Shown: positions 52,479 through 61,693, counted from the first letter of the stretch. The stretch: DNA of 64,000 nt from Lawsonibacter sp. (GCA_022791995.1 JAAWAD010000043.1:20264-84263), one strand, 5' to 3'. Made by a program: numbers and translations. Notes: generated by a model not told the origin, from the letters alone.

Positions 52479-53225
52479 GTGAAACAAATGCTTGGAACCT
52501 TTTTTGAGCTGGGCGGCCGGGCCGCTATGGAATGCCTGACACGAACCGGCCTGGATTACGTCATTATTGATACAGAACACAACTGCTTTTCGCCGGAACA
52601 GGTGGCTCATTTCATTCAGACTGCTGAAAATGGGAATCTGCTTCCCTATGTGCGGATTGGCGACACGCGCCGTCCCTATGTGCTTCAGATGCTGGACCTT
52701 GGGGCACGGGGATTGATTGTCCCCAACATCACCGCGGTGAAAGAGGTAAAGGAGCTGGTCTCCTACGCCAAATTTCCCCCGTTGGGAGATCGGGGGTACT
52801 GCCCCAACCGGACCAGCGGCTGGGGAGCAGATACCTGGGCGCAGGATATTACGTCCTATATGCAGGAGTGCAATCGCCGCTGCAAGCTGATCCCCCAGTG
52901 CGAAACAAAGGAGGCGCTGGAACAGATTGAGGACATTGCGGCTATCCCCGGCGTGGACGGAATTTTTGTGGGCCCCTGTGACCTGTCCATTGCCTTGGGT
53001 ATCCCGCTGCAATTCGATTCCCCTGTCCTGATTGCGGCCATTGAACGTATCCTGTGCGCCTGTCAAGCCAACCGGAAGGAGTCAATCATCTTTTCGGGGA
53101 CCATAGAAAACGCAGAAATGTGGCTGAAGAAGGGGTTTGACAGTGTGACGTGTGGGTTGGATGTCTCGATGCTCATACAGAGTTATCAAAATCTGGTCAA
53201 AACACTGGGGGGAACAGAAAGATAG
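52479..53225 (+). CDS. HpcH/HpaI aldolase family protein
   Basis: 248 residues from a GTG with GGGAGG 8 bases upstream. The class II pyruvate aldolase pattern is present: GLDYVIIDTEHN, LPYVRIGDTRRPYVLQMLDLGARGLIVPN, and VDGIFVGPCDLSIALG. Relatives cleave 2-keto-3-deoxy acids to pyruvate or oxaloacetate and an aldehyde. It is slightly lower in GC than its neighbours and alone in its transcript, so no pathway is indicated. Confidence 0.9.
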   Translation: MKQMLGTFFELGGRAAMECLTRTGLDYVIIDTEHNCFSPEQVAHFIQTAENGNLLPYVRIGDTRRPYVLQMLDLGARGLIVPNITAVKEVKELVSYAKFPPLGDRGYCPNRTSGWGADTWAQDITSYMQECNRRCKLIPQCETKEALEQIEDIAAIPGVDGIFVGPCDLSIALGIPLQFDSPVLIAAIERILCACQANRKESIIFSGTIENAEMWLKKGFDSVTCGLDVSMLIQSYQNLVKTLGGTER

Positions 53226-53246
53226 GAGCTAAGCCTTATACTGCTG

Positions 53247-53270
53247 CCGCGCCGGCGGAAACCGGCGCGG
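53247..53270. terminator. Hairpin between convergent genes
   Basis: A 9-bp perfect stem (CCGCGCCGG / CCGGCGCGG) without a T-run lies between the HpaI gene and the next minus-strand gene. Confidence 0.45.
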
Positions 53271-53275
53271 TCTCA

Positions 53276-53878
53276 TTATGGAGTGGCAGGCACCTGGAAG
53301 CCGTAATGGCCATTTCCTGTGCTGTCCTTCCAAGCTCCCTCCCAGACGGCGAAGACTTCGTACACCATCCCCACTTCCAGGGACAGGACATTCCCCTCCT
53401 CCAGTTCCACGGGCCAGACCCGGGCCTCGGAGAGCCGGCCAAGGTACTCCTCCGGCCAACGCTTGACTGCGATCTGGTCCGGCGCCTGGTCGAAGGTGAG
53501 GGTCAGCCGGGTTCCTGTCTGGACCGGGAGCCTGGTCAAAAAGGAGCCGGCAGCCAGGACGTGCCCGCTGTCCTGGCTGGATGTTACAGGAAATCGCGTA
53601 TCATCCGGTTGTGACCAGGTGTAGGTCCCCAGCCACGCCTGCGCTGAGCCCCCCTCCCAAGATAGCGTGAGATTAGGGGGATGGACCTCTGGAAAGGTGA
53701 TTCCCGCCCAGAGGACCATAGAGAGCACGCCCACCACCAGGACGATCATGAGCCCCACAGCGCTCCAGGCCACAGCCCTGGGGAGGGGTGTGTTTGACTT
53801 CCGAAAAAGCCGGGCGACCTCCCATATGCCCCGCAGGACGGCTACCACCAGAATCAGCGCGATATACCACTTTTCCAT
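53276..53878 (-). CDS. Hypothetical membrane-anchored protein (200 aa)
   Basis: 200 residues from ATG 53878 (AAGGAAGGAAA upstream). Two hydrophobic segments, about 5-17 and 36-61, are followed by an extracytoplasmic domain rich in beta strands, with the stretch TLTFDQAPDQIAVKRWPEEY. This domain resembles uncharacterised clostridial lipoprotein domains, but I recognise no named family. It lies 107 bases downstream of the dehydrogenase gene on the same strand. Confidence 0.65.
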   Translation of the reverse strand: MEKWYIALILVVAVLRGIWEVARLFRKSNTPLPRAVAWSAVGLMIVLVVGVLSMVLWAGITFPEVHPPNLTLSWEGGSAQAWLGTYTWSQPDDTRFPVTSSQDSGHVLAAGSFLTRLPVQTGTRLTLTFDQAPDQIAVKRWPEEYLGRLSEARVWPVELEEGNVLSLEVGMVYEVFAVWEGAWKDSTGNGHYGFQVPATP

Positions 53879-53985
53879 ATTTTCCTTCCTTTCTTTCCCA
53901 AAGATGGTCTTCATAGCCTTCGACAGCCCCAGTGTAAACCCTCTAAAAGGGGGGGAGGTGAAGCGGTCCGGGCAATTTTCCGGCT

Positions 53986-54924
53986 CTACCGCACCTGGTT
54001 CACCAAAGGTTCTCCCGCCAGATAGCGGCGCAGGTTGTTCTGGGCCAGCTGGACACAGGCCCGACGGGTGAGCTCCAGGCGCATTCCCCCGGCCACATGG
54101 GGGGTGAGAATCAGATTGGGCACGTCCCACAGGGGGTTGTCCGCCGGGAGGGGCTCGGGCTCGGTCACGTCCAACATGGCCCCCCACAGCTTTCCCCCCA
54201 GCATCGCCCGGGCCAGGGCTGCCTGGTCCAGCACCGTGCCGCGGCCCGCGCTGAGCAGGATGGCGTCGTCCTTCATCCGTCCGATGCGCACCCCGTTCAT
54301 CAGGCCGGTGGTCTGGGGGCTGTGGGGGAGGACCAGGGCCACCACATCCGCCTGGGGCAGCAGCTCATCCAGCTTCTCCATGGGGTATACCTGGTCAAAG
54401 CCCTCCACCGGGCCGGTGACGGTCCGCTTCAGGCCGACGGTTCTGGCCCCCAGGCCCTGGCACATCCCGGCGAAGGTGGAGCCCACATGGCCAGTGCCCG
54501 CCACCAGGACGGTTCCTCCCAAAATGGTCTTCATCTTTCCCAGGTCGAGCCACTGGTGGGCCCGCTGGCCGTCCTGATAGTTGGGAAGGCGGCGGCACAG
54601 GGCCAGCAGCCCGGCCAGCATATGCTCGGCCACGCTGCGCCGGTTGGAGCCGCTGGAGGAGGTGAACAGGATTCCCTCCGGCAGGATTCCAGGGGCCTCG
54701 TACTCGTCGGTTCCCGCCCACATGGTCTGGAACCACTTCAGCTGGACAGCCCCCTTCATAGCCTCTGGCCGGGGCCAGCCGAAGATGACCTCCGCAGCCG
54801 CAATCTGCTCTGGAGTCACGGTGCTGCTCCTGGCATAGATGTGGCGGGCGTCAGGGGCGATGGCTTCAAATTCTGCTTTTTCCTCCTCCGTAACCGGGAG
54901 GAGGTTCAAAATCAATCGGGACAT
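53986..54924 (-). CDS. D-2-hydroxyacid dehydrogenase family protein
   Basis: 312 residues from ATG 54924 behind GAAAGGAGAG. The NAD domain has VLVAGTGHVGSTFAGMCQGLG; the catalytic Arg lies in LLSAGRGTVLDQAAL, the Glu in the DVTEPEPLPADNPLW block and the His in LILTPHVAGG. It probably reduces a 2-keto acid; the N-terminal substrate domain gives no specific clue. It is divergent from recG. Confidence 0.92.
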   Translation of the reverse strand: MSRLILNLLPVTEEEKAEFEAIAPDARHIYARSSTVTPEQIAAAEVIFGWPRPEAMKGAVQLKWFQTMWAGTDEYEAPGILPEGILFTSSSGSNRRSVAEHMLAGLLALCRRLPNYQDGQRAHQWLDLGKMKTILGGTVLVAGTGHVGSTFAGMCQGLGARTVGLKRTVTGPVEGFDQVYPMEKLDELLPQADVVALVLPHSPQTTGLMNGVRIGRMKDDAILLSAGRGTVLDQAALARAMLGGKLWGAMLDVTEPEPLPADNPLWDVPNLILTPHVAGGMRLELTRRACVQLAQNNLRRYLAGEPLVNQVR

Positions 54925-54969
54925 GACGTCTCTCCTTTCAAACGGGCCGGCATAGGAGCCGGTTTTCTC

Positions 54970-54998
54970 ATTATACCGACTTCCGCTTTTTCTGGCAA
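54970..54998 (-). promoter_or_regulatory. SigA promoter of the D-2-hydroxyacid dehydrogenase gene
   Basis: Minus strand TTGCCA, 17 bases, TATAAT. Confidence 0.65.
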
Positions 54999-55013
54999 GG
55001 GCCATTCTTCGCC

Positions 55014-55042
55014 TTTACTCCCCTGGAAAGCTGTGCTACAAT
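55014..55042 (+). promoter_or_regulatory. SigA promoter of recG
   Basis: TTTACT, 17 bases, TACAAT, about 68 bases before the start; nearly back to back with the opposing promoter. Confidence 0.55.
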
Positions 55043-55109
55043 ATGGCAGTATCAGGACTGGCGGCTGCCCTCTTCACAGAGGGACGGACCCGCAGAGAGG
55101 AGGGATATC

Positions 55110-57197
55110 ATGACCATGACCCGAGACACCCTGATTGCTGCTTTCCCCGGTGTGGGGGAGGTTCGGGCCCAAAAGCTGGAAAAGCTGGGGCTGACAAACG
55201 CCGCCGCCCTGCTGACCTGGTACCCCCGGGACTACGAGGACCGGCGGCAGGTGTACACCATCCGGGAGGCGCCCTTGGAGGGGCGGGTGTGCATTGCGGC
55301 CATCGCTGCGGAGCACCCCCGATTTTCCCGAATCCGCAAGGGGCTGGAGCTGGTCCAGGTGAAGGTGGTGGATGCCGCCGGAGCCCTCCACCTGACTTTT
55401 TTCAACCAGAGCTATGTGGAACGGGCCATCCGGGCGGGAGAGGAGTACATCTTCTATGGAACAGTGGAGGAGCAGGGCCGCCGCCGCGCCATGGTCAACC
55501 CCATCTTTGAGCGGGTGGGGAGACAGAGCTTCACCGGGTGTATCATGCCGGTCTACCGGCTGACAGCAGGTATCTCCAACCACCTGATGGCCACCCTCAC
55601 CCGGCTGGCCCTGGACTGTGCTTCCTCCGTTCCCGAGACCTTACCCGCCTCGGTCCGGCAGGCCCATCATCTGGCAGCGGCGGAGTTTGCCCTGCGGAAT
55701 ATCCACTTTCCCGAGCATGAGGCGTCTTTGGAGCTGGCCCGGCGGCGGCTCACCTTTGAGGAGCTGTTCTATCTGGCGGTGGGCCTGCACTTTTTGAAGC
55801 AGAGGAGGGAGGAGACGGGGGCGGGATGCCCTCTTCCCCTCCGTCCCCTGGAGGAGTTCCAGGCGCTTCTGCCCTTTGCCCTCACCGGGGCCCAGCGCCG
55901 GGTGATGGAGGAGATGTCCACCGATCTGGCAGGCCAGCGGCCCATGAACCGGCTGGTCCAGGGGGACGTGGGGTCGGGAAAGACCGTGGTGGCCGCCTTT
56001 GCCGCCTGGCTGGCGGTCCAGGGCGGGTATCAGGCCGCTCTTATGGCGCCGACCGAGGTGCTGGCTGAGCAGCATTTCCGTTCCCTGTCCGCTCTGCTGG
56101 CCCCTGCCGGTGTGCGGGTGGAACTGCTGACCGGGGCCCTCACCCCGGGGGAGAAAAAAAAGGCGCGGCTGGCTCTGGCACAGGGAGAGATTGATTTGGC
56201 AGTGGGGACCCACGCCCTGATCTCCTCCAGCGTGTCCTTTCGGCGGCTGGCCCTGATTGTGGCCGACGAGCAGCACCGGTTTGGGGTGGCGCAGCGGGCT
56301 GCTCTGGCGGAGAAATCCGGGACAGGCGGAATGCCGCCCCCCCATGTGCTGGTCATGTCCGCCACACCCATTCCCCGGACTCTGGCGCTCATTGTCTATG
56401 GGGATCTGGATGTTTCGGTGATCGACCAGCTTCCCCCTGGACGCAGCCCGGTGGAGACCTATGTCATTCGGGAGGACAAGCGGCAGCGGATGTACAATTT
56501 CATTCGGAAGCAGGCAGGGGAGGGCCGGCAGGTGTATATCGTCTGCCCCGCTGTGGAGGAGAACACAGAGTGGACCGAGGAGGCCGCCGCCTTCAACCTG
56601 AAGGCAGTCAAGAGCTATACTGAGGCGCTTCAGCGGGATGTTTTCCCCGATTTGCGCCTAGGACTGCTCCACGGGAAGCTGCGCCCCCGGGAGAAAGAGG
56701 CAGTAATGGCCGCCTTCACCCGGGGAGAGATCCAGGTGCTGGTGTCCACCACCGTGGTAGAGGTGGGGGTGGATGTGCCGAACGCCTCCCTGATGGTGGT
56801 GGAAAACGCCGACCGCTTTGGCCTCAGCCAGCTCCACCAGCTCCGGGGCCGGGTGGGCCGGGGAGGGCACCAGTCCTACTGTGTGCTGATGACCAACACC
56901 CGGAACCCAGACTCCCTCGCCCGGCTGCGCACCCTGGCCTCCACCACCGACGGCTTCAAAATCTCTGAGGAGGATCTGAAGCTCCGTGGACCCGGAGACT
57001 TTTTCGGCAGCCGTCAGCACGGCCTGCCCCAAATGAAGATTGCCGACCTCACCGGGGACATGCGCTTGCTGGGGGAGGCACAGGAGGCCGCCCGTCTTCT
57101 TTTGGAGGAGGACCCCACCCTGGAGAGACCGGAGAACCGGCCGGTTCTGGAGCGGGTGCGACAGCTCTTTGCTGATACACCGGATATTTTCAACTGA
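55110..57197 (+). CDS. recG: ATP-dependent DNA helicase RecG
   Basis: 695 residues. RecG remodels stalled forks and branches Holliday junctions. The wedge/OB domain occupies about the first 230 residues. Walker A is GDVGSGKT (about 287-294), the DEAD-box variant is DEQH (about 385-388), and the C-terminal TRG motif region has QLRGRVGRGGHQSYC. The ATG has GAGAGGAGGG upstream. Confidence 0.97.
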   Translation: MTMTRDTLIAAFPGVGEVRAQKLEKLGLTNAAALLTWYPRDYEDRRQVYTIREAPLEGRVCIAAIAAEHPRFSRIRKGLELVQVKVVDAAGALHLTFFNQSYVERAIRAGEEYIFYGTVEEQGRRRAMVNPIFERVGRQSFTGCIMPVYRLTAGISNHLMATLTRLALDCASSVPETLPASVRQAHHLAAAEFALRNIHFPEHEASLELARRRLTFEELFYLAVGLHFLKQRREETGAGCPLPLRPLEEFQALLPFALTGAQRRVMEEMSTDLAGQRPMNRLVQGDVGSGKTVVAAFAAWLAVQGGYQAALMAPTEVLAEQHFRSLSALLAPAGVRVELLTGALTPGEKKKARLALAQGEIDLAVGTHALISSSVSFRRLALIVADEQHRFGVAQRAALAEKSGTGGMPPPHVLVMSATPIPRTLALIVYGDLDVSVIDQLPPGRSPVETYVIREDKRQRMYNFIRKQAGEGRQVYIVCPAVEENTEWTEEAAAFNLKAVKSYTEALQRDVFPDLRLGLLHGKLRPREKEAVMAAFTRGEIQVLVSTTVVEVGVDVPNASLMVVENADRFGLSQLHQLRGRVGRGGHQSYCVLMTNTRNPDSLARLRTLASTTDGFKISEEDLKLRGPGDFFGSRQHGLPQMKIADLTGDMRLLGEAQEAARLLLEEDPTLERPENRPVLERVRQLFADTPDIFN

Positions 57198-57212
57198 AAA
57201 GGAGAGTTTCCT

Positions 57213-57662
57213 ATGCTGACCTTTCGTGAAATCACCCCCCAGGACCGGGAACTGGTGCTGCCCATGGTCCAGGACTTCTACCACAGCGACGCCGTGCTCC
57301 ACCCGGTGGACCCGACGGTGCTGGAACGCGCCTTTCAGGACGCCGCCGACCCCGGCGAGCCTCTGCTCCGGGGCCTTCTGGTTCTGGCCGACGGCCAGCC
57401 GGCGGGCTACCTCTATATCACCCAGTGTTACTCCGCCGAGGTAGGGGGGCGCTGTGTTTTCCTGGAGGAGGTCTATCTGAAGCCGGAGTTCCGGGGCCGG
57501 CGGCTGGGCTCCTCTGTGCTGGCCTGGCTGGAGGAGCAGTACCCCGACGCCCGACGCTTCCGCCTGGAGGTGACACAGGAGAACACAGGCGCGATTCACC
57601 TGTACCAGCGGGCGGGGTATCAATTCCTGCCATACGGACAGATGGTAGTGGACCGGCCGTGA
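57213..57662 (+). CDS. GNAT family N-acetyltransferase
   Basis: 149 residues. The acetyl-CoA motif is seen as VYLKPEFRGRRLGSSVLAWL (about 88-107, R/Q-x-x-G-x-G/A variant), and the C-terminal strand IHLYQRAGYQFLPYGQMV is typical. It follows recG by 15 bases with AAAGGAGAG. The substrate is unknown. Confidence 0.92.
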   Translation: MLTFREITPQDRELVLPMVQDFYHSDAVLHPVDPTVLERAFQDAADPGEPLLRGLLVLADGQPAGYLYITQCYSAEVGGRCVFLEEVYLKPEFRGRRLGSSVLAWLEEQYPDARRFRLEVTQENTGAIHLYQRAGYQFLPYGQMVVDRP

Positions 57663-57706
57663 AAGGGCCGCCTTGCCAAAAATAGAGAGGAAAAGGAGAA
57701 TCTATC

Positions 57707-58096
57707 ATGACACATATGGAACACGTTCAGGCCCTCCGGGCCAGCCTCGACCCCCACTACAACTGCTGCCAGTCCGTTCTGGTACCGTTTGCCAGAGAAA
57801 TGGGACTGACCGAGGCCCAGGCCTACGCCCTGGGGACCAATTTCGGTTCCGGGATGGGAAATGGTCTGGTCTGTGGGACGCTGTCTGGCGCCTTCCTGGT
57901 CCTGGGCGCGGCAGGCTTTGGCCCGCAAAAGGCCGTCGCTCTTCTGCGCCAGTTCCAGGCGGAGCATGAGGCCACCGACTGCCGCACGCTGCTGAAGGCA
58001 TCTCACGACAGGGGAGAGGAGCGCAAGGCCCACTGCGACGGCCTGGTTTATGAAATCGTGGCGGCTTTGGAGGGGATTTTGGATAAAAAAGCTTGA
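57707..58096 (+). CDS. C-GCAxxG-C-C family protein
   Basis: 129 residues. The Cys pattern of the family is visible: NCCQSVL (20, 21), a Gly-rich core with FGSGMGNGLVCGTLSGAFLVLG (Cys56), Cys92 and Cys110. The family is thought to be redox or electron-transfer related and often lies near oxidoreductases; no direct function is proved. ATG 57707 has AAAAGGAGA. It is in line with recG and the GNAT gene. Confidence 0.85.
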   Translation: MTHMEHVQALRASLDPHYNCCQSVLVPFAREMGLTEAQAYALGTNFGSGMGNGLVCGTLSGAFLVLGAAGFGPQKAVALLRQFQAEHEATDCRTLLKASHDRGEERKAHCDGLVYEIVAALEGILDKKA

Positions 58097-58144
58097 AAAA
58101 ACCGTGTTTTTTCATAAAGATACTGCAAAGATTGGCAAACAGAT

Positions 58145-58174
58145 TTGACAGCTCCTCCCGCCGTCCGGTATAAT
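58145..58174 (+). promoter_or_regulatory. SigA promoter of the DUF1538-PII operon
   Basis: TTGACA, 18 bases, TATAAT, about 48 bases before the GTG start. Confidence 0.75.
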
Positions 58175-58221
58175 AAAACTTGGAAATTACCACCCAGCCC
58201 AAACGGGAAAGGAGCTTCGCC

Positions 58222-59742
58222 GTGCGTTTAAACCGACAGCTTGCTGAGAAAAACAGGGAATCTCTGGCCTCGGTATTGCCTATCACAGCTATTGTCCTTC
58301 TGCTGTCCATCACCATTGCCCCGCTGGACCCGGGCACCCTGGTGCTCTTCCTCTTCGGGGCGGTGCTGCTGGTGGCGGGGATGGGCTTTTTCACCCTGGG
58401 GGTGGACATGTCCATGATCCCCATGGGAGAGGGGGTAGGCGTGGAGGTCAGCCGCTCCAGGCTCCTGCTGATTCCGGTCGCGGTCTATTTTGTCCTTGGT
58501 GTGCTCACCACGATGGCCGAGCCCGATCTCCAGGTGCTGGCCCAGCAGGTCCCCGCTATTCCCGGCCAGATGCTGATTCTCACCGTGGCAGTGGGGGTTG
58601 GCCTGTTTCTGGTGGTTGCCGCCCTGCGGATTCGCTGGGCCTTCCCTCTGCGCTGGCTCCTGCTCTTCTTTTATGGTGTTGTCTTTCTCCTGGCGGCACT
58701 GGCTCCGTCCAACTTTATCCCCGTCTCCTTCGACTCAGGCGGCGTGACCACTGGCCCCATCACGGTCCCCTTCATCATGTCCCTGGGCCTGGGTATCGCC
58801 TCCAGCCGCAGTGACAAAAACTCCGCCAGTGACAGCTTTGGCTTGATTTCTCTGTGCTCCATCGGACCCATTCTCTGCGTTCTGCTGCTGGGCATTGTGT
58901 TTCAGCCGTCCCGGGCGGACAGCGCCCTTTCCGAAGCGGCGCAGGTGTCCACCACAGCAGAGGCCGCCCGATACTTCCTCTCCGCGTTTCCCACCTATGT
59001 GAAGGAGGTGGCCGTGGCCCTGGCTCCCATTGCCGGACTGTTTGTGGTGTTTCAGCTGATTACCCGCCGGTTCCGCTCCTATCAGCTCCTACGCATCGCC
59101 CTGGGACTGGTGTATACATATCTGGGGCTGGTCATGTTCCTGTGCGGAGTCAACGTGGGCTTTATGCCCGCCGGTCAGCTCATCGGTGCCACGGTGGCCT
59201 CCGGGACCAACCGCTGGCTGCTGGTCCCGATTGGAATGCTCATTGGCTATTACATCGTGAAGGCGGAACCCGCTGTGGCCGTTCTGACAAAGCAGGTGGA
59301 GGAGGTATCCAACGGCTCTATCTCACACCGGGCCATGGGTCTGGCCCTGTCTGTAGGGGTGTGCGTGTCGGTGGGGCTGGCCATGATACGGGTGCTCACC
59401 GGGCTGAACATCTTTTGGCTGCTGATTCCTGGCTATCTAATCTCTCTGGGGCTCACTCTGGTGGTACCCAGCATCTTCACTGGCATCGCCTTCGATTCCG
59501 GCGGTGTGGCCAGCGGCCCTATGACTGCCACGTTCCTCCTTCCCTTTGCCCAGGGGGCCTGTGCTGCTGTGGGGGGGAACATGATGACGGATGCCTTCGG
59601 CATTGTGGCCATGGTGGCGATGACGCCTCTGGTGACGATCCAGGTCATGGGTCTGTCCAGCCAGGTGAGCCATAAGCTGGCCCGCCGCCGTCTGCGGATC
59701 CGTATGGAAAAGGTGGAGGATACAATCCTCTACTTTGACTGA
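58222..59742 (+). CDS. DUF1538 family membrane protein with internal duplication
   Basis: 506 residues from a GTG behind AAAGGAG. About 12-14 membrane helices form two homologous halves: the first half has SFDSGGVTTGPITVPFI (near 170-190) and the second AFDSGGVASGPMTATFLL (near 430). Such symmetric repeats are typical of transporters or channels. The substrate is unknown. It is followed by a PII-like regulator gene, a pairing seen widely for DUF1538, which suggests regulation by nitrogen or nucleotide signals. Confidence 0.9.
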   Translation: MRLNRQLAEKNRESLASVLPITAIVLLLSITIAPLDPGTLVLFLFGAVLLVAGMGFFTLGVDMSMIPMGEGVGVEVSRSRLLLIPVAVYFVLGVLTTMAEPDLQVLAQQVPAIPGQMLILTVAVGVGLFLVVAALRIRWAFPLRWLLLFFYGVVFLLAALAPSNFIPVSFDSGGVTTGPITVPFIMSLGLGIASSRSDKNSASDSFGLISLCSIGPILCVLLLGIVFQPSRADSALSEAAQVSTTAEAARYFLSAFPTYVKEVAVALAPIAGLFVVFQLITRRFRSYQLLRIALGLVYTYLGLVMFLCGVNVGFMPAGQLIGATVASGTNRWLLVPIGMLIGYYIVKAEPAVAVLTKQVEEVSNGSISHRAMGLALSVGVCVSVGLAMIRVLTGLNIFWLLIPGYLISLGLTLVVPSIFTGIAFDSGGVASGPMTATFLLPFAQGACAAVGGNMMTDAFGIVAMVAMTPLVTIQVMGLSSQVSHKLARRRLRIRMEKVEDTILYFD

Positions 59743-59759
59743 GGGAGGGGGCTGTTTAG

Positions 59760-60434
59760 ATGGAACCGATGAAATTGATTGTCTCTATTGTGGAGCGGGG
59801 CAAGGGAACCCATATGCAGCGGCTCTATCGCAGCCGGCAGGTGTTCCTCCAGTTCCAGTGTACCGGAAAGGGTACCGCGACCTCAGAGATTTTGAATATC
59901 CTGGGGTTGGACTCCACCGAGAAGGATGTGGTGCTCAGTTGGACCGCCGCCGCGGCAGCCGACTGCCTGCTCCGAGATCTGGACACCCAGCTGCGCGGCA
60001 GCACCGGCACCTCAGGGATCGTGTTTGATTTGACGCTGGGGGCGCTGAGCAGTCTGGCGGCCAACCTGGCGGCCTATCAGACGGAGTCCCTGAAAAAAAC
60101 GAACGGAGGGAAGAGCGATATGGAGCAGAAGAGCGAAAACTCCCTGATTCTGGTGGTTTGCCGGCGGGGCTGCACCGACGAGGTGATGTCCACCGCCAAG
60201 GCGCACGGCGCACGGGGTGGCACGGTCATCCGGGGCCGGCTGTCCGGCATTGAGGAGCTGGAGGAGGCCTACGATTTAAATCTGAAGGCCGAGCGGGAGA
60301 TTGTGGCGATTGTGGTGCCTAAGGAGCTGCGCGGTCCCATCATGGAGGCGGTGAACGCTGCCCACGGCCTGCGCAGCGAGGCCCAGGCTGTCCTGTGCTC
60401 CCTGCCCATCGAGCATATCGTACATCTGGGATGA
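59760..60434 (+). CDS. PII-like regulator with two PII-type domains
   Basis: 224 residues, ATG 59760 behind GGGAGGGGG. The N-terminal part (about 1-100) resembles a divergent PII domain. A charged linker (about 105-122) leads to a second PII-type domain (about 126-224: SENSLILVVCRRGCTDEVMSTAK, then GARGGTVIRGR, and the strand EREIVAIVVPKE). The T-loop tyrosine of classic GlnB is absent, so uridylylation is unlikely. It presumably gates the upstream DUF1538 membrane protein. Confidence 0.85.
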   Translation: MEPMKLIVSIVERGKGTHMQRLYRSRQVFLQFQCTGKGTATSEILNILGLDSTEKDVVLSWTAAAAADCLLRDLDTQLRGSTGTSGIVFDLTLGALSSLAANLAAYQTESLKKTNGGKSDMEQKSENSLILVVCRRGCTDEVMSTAKAHGARGGTVIRGRLSGIEELEEAYDLNLKAEREIVAIVVPKELRGPIMEAVNAAHGLRSEAQAVLCSLPIEHIVHLG

Positions 60435-60437
60435 CCG

Positions 60438-60476
60438 AAAAAACAGCTACCTCCGCCAACCGGCGGGGGTAGCTGT
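60438..60476 (-). terminator. Strong minus-strand terminator past the PII gene
   Basis: ACAGCTACC-CCCGCC / GGCGGAGGTAGCTGT stem followed on the minus strand by TTTTTT. The T-run points to a minus-strand transcript ending here, although the nearest annotated gene is on the plus strand. Confidence 0.7.
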
Positions 60477-60609
60477 GCATTTAGCTGTACATATTCACAT
60501 GCTCTCCCTCAAATCCCTCGTACAGCATCGCCTGAGCCCAGCGCCCCCAGGGATCTGATTGGGGCAAGCTGAAAAGGTTCCACAGGGCATTCGACGCTTT
60601 CCCCCGGAC

Positions 60610-60638
60610 TTGCAGCCTGGGGGTGGCTTTGCTATAAT
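60610..60638 (+). promoter_or_regulatory. SigA promoter of rlaP-cca
   Basis: TTGCAG, 17 bases, TATAAT, about 54 bases before the start. Confidence 0.65.
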
Positions 60639-60691
60639 ATAGCCTGTATTGTGCTGCGGTTTGATGGATTTGAATTTTGGAGGGGAATGGG

Positions 60692-61693
60692 ATGAAGCTT
60701 CTGGACCAGCCGGAATACCAGTTTTTGAGAACCAATCCCCACCTGGGGAGAAATATCATTTTCCTGACCTACGGAGGCAGCCATGCCTATGGGACGAATG
60801 TGGAGGGCTCTGACATTGACATCCGGGGCTGTACTCTGAACAGCCGGGCGGACCTGCTGGGAACCGGAACCTTTGAACAGATGGTGGACACCAAAACGGA
60901 CACCACCATATATGCCTTCAACAAGCTGCTTGCTCTGCTCATAAGCTGTAATCCAAATACCATTGAGCTGCTGGGATGCAAACCAGAGCACTACCTTGTT
61001 CTTACCCCCATCGGCAGACAGCTTTTGGAGCAGAGGAAGATGTTCCTCTCCCGGCGGGCCATCCGTTCCTTCGGCGGCTATGCGGGGCAGCAGCTCCGAC
61101 GGCTGGAAAACGCTCTGGCCCGTGATGTCTACCCTGACGAGGTGAAGGAGCGGCACATCATGCTCTCCTGTGAGAATACAGTCTTTACATTTCCAGAGCG
61201 CTGCCGCGGCTTTACCCCAGAGCAGATCAGGCTGTCTATTGTAGAGGTGGATGGCAGACCCCAGGTTGCAGCGGACATCTCCATGGAAAAGGTACCCCTG
61301 CGCATACTTACCGGCATGATCCGCGAGCTGGTGGAGATCACCCGCAACTATGACACGCTCCACCACCGCAACCGGAAGAAGGATGACGCCCACTTGAACA
61401 AGCACGCCATGCACCTGATGCGGCTCTATTTCATGTGTCTGGATATTCTGGAGAGAGGGGAGATTATTACCTACCGGGCGGCGGAGCATGGTCTGCTTAT
61501 GGACATTCGCAGCGGGCGCTACCAGAAGGAGGACCACACCTTCCGCCCTGAGTTTTATGACCTGCTCAACGATCTGGAACAGCGGCTGGACTACGCCGGG
61601 AAGCACACCTCCCTCCCGGAAGAGCCCGACCTGGCCCGCATTGAGGCGTTTCAGATGGAGATAAACGAAAGGGTGGTGCGGGATGAGATTTGA
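60692..61693 (+). CDS. Nucleotidyltransferase superfamily protein (RlaP-like)
   Basis: 333 residues from ATG 60692 behind GGAGGGG. The polymerase-beta-type motif is GGSHAYGTNVEGSDIDIRG with Asp41 and Asp43. The rest, including the DTTIYAFNKLLALLISCNPN helix and the KHAMHLMRLYFMCLDIL region, fits the 'DNA polymerase beta superfamily' / RlaP group predicted to act with RNA ligases. It overlaps cca by 11 bases, so the two tRNA/RNA-directed nucleotidyltransferases are coupled. RNA substrate unproved. Confidence 0.87.
   Translation: MKLLDQPEYQFLRTNPHLGRNIIFLTYGGSHAYGTNVEGSDIDIRGCTLNSRADLLGTGTFEQMVDTKTDTTIYAFNKLLALLISCNPNTIELLGCKPEHYLVLTPIGRQLLEQRKMFLSRRAIRSFGGYAGQQLRRLENALARDVYPDEVKERHIMLSCENTVFTFPERCRGFTPEQIRLSIVEVDGRPQVAADISMEKVPLRILTGMIRELVEITRNYDTLHHRNRKKDDAHLNKHAMHLMRLYFMCLDILERGEIITYRAAEHGLLMDIRSGRYQKEDHTFRPEFYDLLNDLEQRLDYAGKHTSLPEEPDLARIEAFQMEINERVVRDEI

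Noticed and set aside
60481..60759. Minus-strand 92-codon frame as a gene
   Set aside because: The N-terminal half overlaps the rlaP promoter and start; no ribosome-binding site. Only its C-terminal end looks protein-like, so it is kept as a finding, not as a gene.
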